Shown here one piece after another: positions 31,965 to 36,244 of a stretch of DNA of 36,244 nucleotides (the stretch's first letter is position 1; every line of letters begins with the position of its first letter). Both the position numbers and the translations under genes were made by a program. The notes beneath the pieces were generated by a model, which ran no database searches, had not been told where the DNA came from, and was given only the letters and a program-made list of their open reading frames with translations. Origin of the DNA: Paludibaculum sp. (GTDB lineage Bacteria; Acidobacteriota; Terriglobia; Bryobacterales; Bryobacteraceae); the NCBI GenBank assembly GCA_029973955.1, contig JARKQJ010000237.1, positions 1 through 36,244 on the forward strand, given 5' to 3'.

Positions 31965-33044
31965 ATGGAACGTAGGACATTTCTCAATACTCTATCGCTC
32001 GCGGCGGCTCCAACGCTGGCATCCGCCGGGCCGACGGAGATCTCGATCCGGGATGACATGTTCTGCCTGAATGGCAAGGCGACATACTCGGGCAGAATGT
32101 TTCGCGGGATGAAGATTGAAGGCCTGCTCCTGAACTCGAGGATGGTGCAGGGCGTCTTCGACGACGAGAATCCGCGGACGGTCCGGCGGTGGGCGTATCC
32201 GGATACCGGCGAGTGGGACGCGGAACGGAACACACGCGAGTTCCTGGCGGCGATGCCGGAGTGGCGCCGGCACGGACTTCTGAGTTTCACGATCAACCTC
32301 CAAGGGGGCAGCCCGCAGGGCTACTCGAAAGAACAGCCGTGGTCGAGTTCGGGCATCGCGGCGGATGGCGGCCTGCGGCCGGCGTATCTGGCGCGGCTGG
32401 CCCGGATCCTCGACAAGGCGAACGAGCTGGGCATGGCGCCGATCCTGGGCATCTTCTACTTCGGCCAGGACGAGCGGGTGAAAGACGAAGCCGCGGTGAA
32501 GCGGGCCGTTCGGGAGACGGTGGAGTGGCTGCTGGGGCGCGGCGACCGGCACGTGCTGCTGGAGATCAACAACGAGTGCAACGTGGCGCGCTACGACCAC
32601 GAGATCCTGAAGCCCGCGCGGGTGCACGAGCTGATCGGGATGGCGAAGTCGATCACGACGGGCGGCCGGCGGCTGCTGGTGGGGACCAGCTACGGCGGCG
32701 GCTTCGTGCCGCTGGCCAATGTCGTGAAGAGCAGCGACTTCCTGCTGTTGCACGGCAACGGGGTGAAAGATCCCCGGCGCATCGCCCAGATGGTGGACCA
32801 GACGCGGCAGGTGGAGGGCTACCGGCCGATGCCGGTGCTATTCAACGAGGACGATCACTTCGACTTCGACCAGCCGGAGAACAACTTCATGGCGGCGGTG
32901 AGCCGGTATGCTTCGTGGGGGTACTTCGATCCGGGCGCCAGCGATTACAGCGACGGGTATCAGTGCCCGCCGGTGCAGTGGGGGATCAACACGCCTCGCA
33001 AGCAGGCGTTCTTTTCGCTGGTGAAGGAGATGGCGGGGGCGTGA
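31965..33044 (+). CDS. Exported glycoside hydrolase-like TIM barrel (clan A, GH5-like)
   Basis: This 359-residue protein has a leader (MERRTFLNTLSLAAAPTLASA) with paired arginines. The barrel shows clan-A glycosidase hallmarks: HVLLEINNECNVARYDH, where N-E at the end of strand 4 is the acid/base position, and MPVLFNEDDHFDF, where the glutamate is the candidate nucleophile. Other segments are ILDKANELGMAPILGIFYFGQ and WSSSGIAADGGLRPAYLARL. It resembles GH5/GH39-type or DUF4038-like families, but the exact family and substrate are not clear to me. It diverges from the GntR gene and probably answers to it. The stop is followed by a hairpin-rich convergent gap before the DegT-type gene. Confidence 0.72.
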   Translation: MERRTFLNTLSLAAAPTLASAGPTEISIRDDMFCLNGKATYSGRMFRGMKIEGLLLNSRMVQGVFDDENPRTVRRWAYPDTGEWDAERNTREFLAAMPEWRRHGLLSFTINLQGGSPQGYSKEQPWSSSGIAADGGLRPAYLARLARILDKANELGMAPILGIFYFGQDERVKDEAAVKRAVRETVEWLLGRGDRHVLLEINNECNVARYDHEILKPARVHELIGMAKSITTGGRRLLVGTSYGGGFVPLANVVKSSDFLLLHGNGVKDPRRIAQMVDQTRQVEGYRPMPVLFNEDDHFDFDQPENNFMAAVSRYASWGYFDPGASDYSDGYQCPPVQWGINTPRKQAFFSLVKEMAGA

Positions 33045-33075
33045 GGGCGCATCCGATTGGGAGGCGCGGCCGGGG

Positions 33076-33146
33076 GACGGGCTGACCCGGCACTACTGTG
33101 GCCCCGGGACTGGCGTCCCGGGGGAGACGGGCTGGCCCGCCGGGGC
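33076..33146. repeat. REP-like cluster of inverted and direct repeats in a convergent gap
   Basis: CCCCGGGAC (33102-33110) pairs perfectly with GTCCCGGGG (33115-33123) over a TGGC loop. GACGGGCTGACCCG (33076-33089) and GACGGGCTGGCCCG (33126-33139) flank it as direct repeats 50 bases apart. CCCGCCGGGGC (33136-33146) also occurs at 23376-23386. The hairpin probably terminates transcription from one or both convergent genes; the clustering resembles a REP/BIME unit. Confidence 0.7.
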
Positions 33147-33184
33147 CCCCCTCACTCCCTGCCGGTAATGGATGCCTGTGTGGG

Positions 33185-34519
33185 TCAGAGCTTGCTGACT
33201 TCGGTTTTGCGGGACCAGACTTTTTCGAAGGCCTGGGCGTATTGGTCCAGGAGTTCGGGGGCTTCGCCGTGGATGAGGGGGAGCATGATGTGGGTGCCGT
33301 TGACCTGGGTGTCGCCGGGCATGCTGGCCGGGATGACTGGCGCGTGGTGCCACCATTTCGCTTCGGCGTAGATCTTGAGCTTGTGCTGTTCGGGGTAGTC
33401 CCACATGGAGACCTGGACGCCTTCGGCCTTGAGGGCGCGCATGAGCTGGTTGCGGTCGAAGCCGGCCTTTTTGGCGTCGACGAAGAGCATGTTGGCGTTG
33501 TAGTAGACGCGTTTCTGGTCGGGGCGGCAGCGGGGTTCGGAGAGGCCGGGGAGGTGGAGGATTCGGTCGTTGAGTTTGCGGATGTTGGAGGAGACCAGGG
33601 CGTTGCGCTGGTCGAGGCCGCTGAGTTGGATGCGGGCGACGGCGGCGGCGAAGGGGTGCATGCGGTACTTTTGGCCGAAGCCGGTGCCTTCGTAGGCGCG
33701 GACGGGGCTGTCCTTGGCGAACTTGACGGGGTCTTCGTAGTGGCCGAAGGCGGCGGCGCGCTCGAAGTATTCGCGAGTCTGGTACATGCCCATGCCGCCT
33801 TCGACGGTGGGCATGACCTTGGATGCCTGGAAGGAGTAGATGCCCATGACACCCCAGGTGCCGGTGGCGCGGCCCTGCATGGAAGCGCCGTGTGCGTGGG
33901 CGGAGTCTTCGAGAAGGATGAGGCCCTTCTCCTTGCACCAGCCGGCGATCTTGTCGAGTTCGCAGGGGAGGCCCCAGGAGTGCATGGCGACGACGGCCTT
34001 GGTGCGGGGGGTGAGCTTGCGCTTGGCGTCTTCGAGATCGAAGCAGGCGGTGGCGGGATCGATGTCGACAAAGATCGGCACATAGCCGAAGAAGCGCATG
34101 GCGAGGCAGGTGGCGAAGAAGGTGTAGGAGGGCACCATGATCTCGCTGCCGGGCGGGAGGTCGAGCGCGAAGTACATGGAGGTGAGCGCGCTGCTGCCGT
34201 TCATGTGGGCCTTGACGTAGGGCGACTTGGTGTACTGTTTCCAGTCGTTCTCGAAGGCGGCGTTGGCGTTGTAAAAGGTGTTCTCATCGATGAGATCGTG
34301 GAGGGCCTTCTTTTCGGCTGCGCCATAGCGGGGCCAGCGGGTGAGTTCCTTGAGCTTGTCGCTGGGGAAGGAGACGGCGGGGGCTCCGCCGAAAGCGGCG
34401 AGGGCCTGCGGGGGGGTCCAGATGGCGGCGGCGCCGCCGGCGATGGCGGCTCCCTTGCGGACAAACGACCGGCGGCTTTCGGCCTGGGTCATGGAATCAT
34501 TCGACGGATCGTTCGGCAT
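33185..34519 (-). CDS. DegT/DnrJ/EryC1-type PLP aminotransferase with twin-arginine leader
   Basis: This 444-residue fold-type I PLP protein belongs to the sugar aminotransferase (DegT/DnrJ/EryC1/StrS) family. Evidence is the NGSSALTSMYFAL cofactor-phosphate segment (107-119), VPSYTFFATCLAM, VDIDPATACFD, LILLEDSAHAHGA with D205, and IYSFQASKVMPTVEGGMGM with the PLP lysine K234. These enzymes normally transaminate nucleotide-linked keto sugars, or dehydrate them, in the cytoplasm. Here the N-terminus carries SRRSFVRKGAAIAGGAAA (15-32), a textbook twin-arginine leader, so the protein is probably exported with PLP bound. AAGGAG at 34527-34532 lies 7 bases before the ATG at 34519. It follows the ceramidase-like gene by 16 bases in one operon. 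Confidence 0.9.
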   Translation of the reverse strand: MPNDPSNDSMTQAESRRSFVRKGAAIAGGAAAIWTPPQALAAFGGAPAVSFPSDKLKELTRWPRYGAAEKKALHDLIDENTFYNANAAFENDWKQYTKSPYVKAHMNGSSALTSMYFALDLPPGSEIMVPSYTFFATCLAMRFFGYVPIFVDIDPATACFDLEDAKRKLTPRTKAVVAMHSWGLPCELDKIAGWCKEKGLILLEDSAHAHGASMQGRATGTWGVMGIYSFQASKVMPTVEGGMGMYQTREYFERAAAFGHYEDPVKFAKDSPVRAYEGTGFGQKYRMHPFAAAVARIQLSGLDQRNALVSSNIRKLNDRILHLPGLSEPRCRPDQKRVYYNANMLFVDAKKAGFDRNQLMRALKAEGVQVSMWDYPEQHKLKIYAEAKWWHHAPVIPASMPGDTQVNGTHIMLPLIHGEAPELLDQYAQAFEKVWSRKTEVSKL

Positions 34520-34526
34520 GGGAGAG

Positions 34527-34532
34527 CTCCTT
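34527..34532 (-). promoter_or_regulatory. Ribosome binding site of the DegT-type gene
   Basis: AAGGAG on the minus strand lies 7 bases before the ATG at 34519, in the 16-base gap after the ceramidase-like gene. It confirms the start that includes the twin-arginine leader. Confidence 0.75.
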
Positions 34533-34535
34533 GGG

Positions 34536-35864
34536 TTATCTGGTGCTGGGGGCCAGCAGTTCGTTCAGGATCGATTTTACGCGCGTTTCGGTGCCGGCGG
34601 CGGCGTTGGAAGCGCTGGGTTCATAGCCGCCCTGGCGGAGGACCTCATCGGGGCAGAGGTAGCCGGGGCTGATGTCGCCATAGCCGGCGACGGCGATCAG
34701 GCGGCCGCGAGATAGAGACTGGGCGTGGCGCTGGAATTCGAGCAGGGGCTCGCCGGGGAGGTGAACGATGACGGCGGGTCCGAGGTGGAGGGCGCTGGTG
34801 GGGAGCGGCCGGGTGCGGGCGGCGAAGGCGGCGGTGATGGCGGCGCGGTAGGCAAGCTGCGGCTCGTCGGGGTAGCTGTCGGGCGCGGCGCGGGTCGGGA
34901 GGACGAGATCGCGGTAGCGCCATTCGAAGTGCTCGATGGTGTGGAGCCTGGTGGTGGCGGCGGAGGCCTTCATGGCGGCGAGGAGATGGTCAGAGAGGGC
35001 GGCACGTTCGGCATCCTCACCCTTGTTGTACTTGCCGACGGTGACGTCGCCGCCGCAGCCGGTGAAGTAGAGCTGGGGGATGCCGTCGTGGGCTTCCATG
35101 GCGGCGCGGGCGGAGCCGACGAAGTCGGCCGAGACGCGGCCATCGCAGCAGAAGGTCTGGGGGTGGGTGGCGTAGTAGTGGAGGCGAACGAGAGGCTTGC
35201 CGGCGGCGGCGAAGGTGACGGTGCGGAGGGTGGGATCGATGGCGCCTTCGGGTTCGGCGGCGAGTTCGGGGGATTTGCCGGAGGTGCTGAAGCGGGTGAG
35301 GAGCTGGCCGTTTTTGAGGATGCGGCGCGCGCTGGCGACGCGCTCGACGCGGGCTTCGCCGGTGCCGACCTGATCGAAGGGCTGGGCTTTGGAGAGGGCT
35401 TGGCGGACGGCGGCTTCGAGGGAGGCGGCGAGGCGGTTGAGGTAGGCGTCGCTCATGCGAAGGTCGTTGGGGCGGACCTTGGCGAGGATCTTGTAGGCAT
35501 CGCCTTCGATATAGGGAGCGGCGTGCTGGTGGACGGATTGGAGGGCGATGCGTTTGATGTCGGTGCCGGCGCCGCGGGCCAGGGCGGTGCGAAGGAGGAG
35601 ATCGGCGGCGCCGCCGATGCCGCACCAATCGAGGGCCGCGAGGACGTAGCGGCGGGAGAGCGATTCGATCACGACGCCTTTGACGAAGAGGGGGTCCATG
35701 ACGGTGGTGACGGGTTGGACCCAGATGTTGGGCTCGCCTTTGTCTGGCGTGGCGTCGCACTGGAAGGGGGCGATGCGGAAGGTGTCTTCGGTATGGAAGA
35801 AAGCGGCGAGGCCGGTGGCGAGGGCCGAGCGGCGGGAGATGGGCGGACTGAGGTGCCGGTACAT
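34536..35864 (-). CDS. Exported neutral/alkaline ceramidase-like hydrolase
   Basis: This 442-residue protein resembles the N-terminal domain of neutral/alkaline (non-lysosomal) ceramidases. Aligning motifs are IALQSVHQHAAPYIEG (equivalent of the zinc-binding THTHxGP), RLHYYATHPQTF and RVSADFVGSARAAME, LYFTGCGGDVTVGKYN (equivalent of the GAxGDVxP segment around the nucleophile), and the C-terminal GYGDISPGYLCPDEVLRQGGYE. The leader SRRSALATGLAAFF is twin-arginine-like. True ceramidases hydrolyse the amide of ceramide; many bacterial relatives of this size have unknown substrates, and the serine of the classical motif is not obvious here. It is the first gene of the operon with the DegT-type aminotransferase. 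No ribosome site precedes ATG 35864. Confidence 0.78.
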   Translation of the reverse strand: MYRHLSPPISRRSALATGLAAFFHTEDTFRIAPFQCDATPDKGEPNIWVQPVTTVMDPLFVKGVVIESLSRRYVLAALDWCGIGGAADLLLRTALARGAGTDIKRIALQSVHQHAAPYIEGDAYKILAKVRPNDLRMSDAYLNRLAASLEAAVRQALSKAQPFDQVGTGEARVERVASARRILKNGQLLTRFSTSGKSPELAAEPEGAIDPTLRTVTFAAAGKPLVRLHYYATHPQTFCCDGRVSADFVGSARAAMEAHDGIPQLYFTGCGGDVTVGKYNKGEDAERAALSDHLLAAMKASAATTRLHTIEHFEWRYRDLVLPTRAAPDSYPDEPQLAYRAAITAAFAARTRPLPTSALHLGPAVIVHLPGEPLLEFQRHAQSLSRGRLIAVAGYGDISPGYLCPDEVLRQGGYEPSASNAAAGTETRVKSILNELLAPSTR

Positions 35865-36078
35865 GAATGAGATTGGGGCTGAAGCAATTCTACGGCGATT
35901 CGGAGTGGGCTGGGAGGGGGGGAGGGGACACGTTGCGTCAACGGTGGCCGCGGGAATTTGGTTTCGTTCCGCGGCCGCGGGACTTCCTGTCGGGGGAATA
36001 CGGCTGCACGGTGGCCCCGAGAATTAGTCTCGGGGGCTGGTGTTTGGCTGTTTTTGGCCGCAGGCGGGCTCAGGGATT
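35865..36078. other. 214-base intergenic region with inverted repeats
   Basis: No coding frame is convincing. GGCCGCGG (35946-35953) and CCGCGGCC (35969-35976) form an inverted pair. CCCCGAGA (36015-36022) pairs perfectly with TCTCGGGG (36028-36035) over ATTAG. The latter, preceded by GTGG, mirrors the GTGG-CCCCGGGAC hairpin at 33098-33123 and probably terminates the minus-strand gene that ends at 36079 only if read from that side. The ceramidase-like promoter should also lie here; I could not place it. Confidence 0.55.
36015..36035 (-). terminator. Candidate terminator / REP-like hairpin downstream of the last gene
   Basis: An 8-base perfect stem (CCCCGAGA/TCTCGGGG, ATTAG loop) lies 44 bases beyond the stop of the partial gene at 36079. 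There is no T-tract. It shares the GTGGCCCCGrGA start with the hairpin at 33102. Confidence 0.45.
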
Positions 36079-36244
36079 TCAGTAAAGTAGGGCATCTACG
36101 ATAGAGGGGCGGAGATTCTCTGGCTTCTTGCCGGGAGGGTTGGCGGTCGAGAAGCCGGAGAAAGAGGCGGAATCGATGCCGAGGCCGCGTCCCCAGACAT
36201 CGGCTTGGATTTGATGGAGGAGGCGCTGGGTGGAAGTGCGGATG
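36079..36244 (-). CDS. C-terminal end of an unidentified gene (5' end outside window)
   Basis: The minus strand is open from the window edge to TGA at 36079-36081, about 54 residues, reading LLHQIQADVWGRGLGIDSAS then GFSTANPPGKKPENLRPSIV. I do not recognise the family. Its G-over-C strand bias matches the neighbouring block, and it is co-oriented with the ceramidase-like operon, so it is likely a real gene end. Confidence 0.55.
   Translation of the reverse strand, partial: IRTSTQRLLHQIQADVWGRGLGIDSASFSGFSTANPPGKKPENLRPSIVDALLY

Noticed and set aside
33098..34672. Plus-strand open frame (524 codons) opposite the DegT-type gene
   Set aside because: No domain and composition typical of an antisense shadow.

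Overview
The window is high-GC bacterial chromosome, about 36 kb, carrying 27 recognisable genes, most of them intact. The gene content suggests Acidobacteriota, most likely the Solibacter/Bryobacter/Paludibaculum group: many exported enzymes with twin-arginine-like leaders, sulfatases, a GH92 mannosidase, a DUF6807 (PmoA-like) protein, SSS symporters and TIM-barrel sugar-phosphate isomerases packed between housekeeping genes. That placement is an inference from gene content; no rRNA or tRNA gene is present to test it.

Layout. 1-5637: a co-oriented, tightly spaced run of a K+-channel-like fragment, 6-phosphofructokinase, a YbjD-type OLD nuclease and a large secreted protein with three internal repeats. 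5641-18207: alternating genes for a pentapeptide-repeat protein, an exported sugar isomerase-like barrel, an SSS symporter diverging from a six-hairpin glycosidase-like protein, an exported VOC protein, a DUF6807 protein, a small secreted protein, a GH92 mannosidase, a YdcF-type protein, and a TrmH-type RNA methyltransferase overlapping rarA. 18338-23280: heparinase II/III-like lyase, TAT sulfatase, PilZ protein, secreted RidA-like protein. 23394-25659: class V aminotransferase diverging from an M48 metalloprotease. 25656-28564: an acquired patch with a frameshifted IS701-type transposase, the N-terminal stub of an IS1595-type transposase, and a quinone oxidoreductase that looks foreign. 28696-33044: TAT-leader UxuA-type mannonate dehydratase, a sulfatase co-translated with a FadR-type GntR regulator, and a divergent clan-A glycosidase-like gene. 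33185-35864: a two-gene operon of a ceramidase-like hydrolase and a DegT-type PLP aminotransferase, both with TAT-like leaders. 36079-36244: the C-terminal end of one more gene.

Taken together, the accessory genes look like a glycan-processing set: alpha-mannosidase, polyuronate lyase, sulfatases, mannonate dehydratase, glycosidases, a symporter and a GntR repressor. It is scattered over several transcription units rather than being a Bacteroidetes-type PUL (no SusC/SusD seen). The most unusual features are enzyme families normally found in the cytoplasm that here carry export leaders (UxuA, DegT aminotransferase, RidA, VOC, sugar isomerase), the triple-repeat Tyr/Gly-rich secreted protein, an OLD nuclease with an altered Walker A lysine, and a block-wise reversal of GC skew that does not depend on gene orientation and switches at three convergent gene junctions. 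No CRISPR array, RNA gene or riboswitch was recognised.
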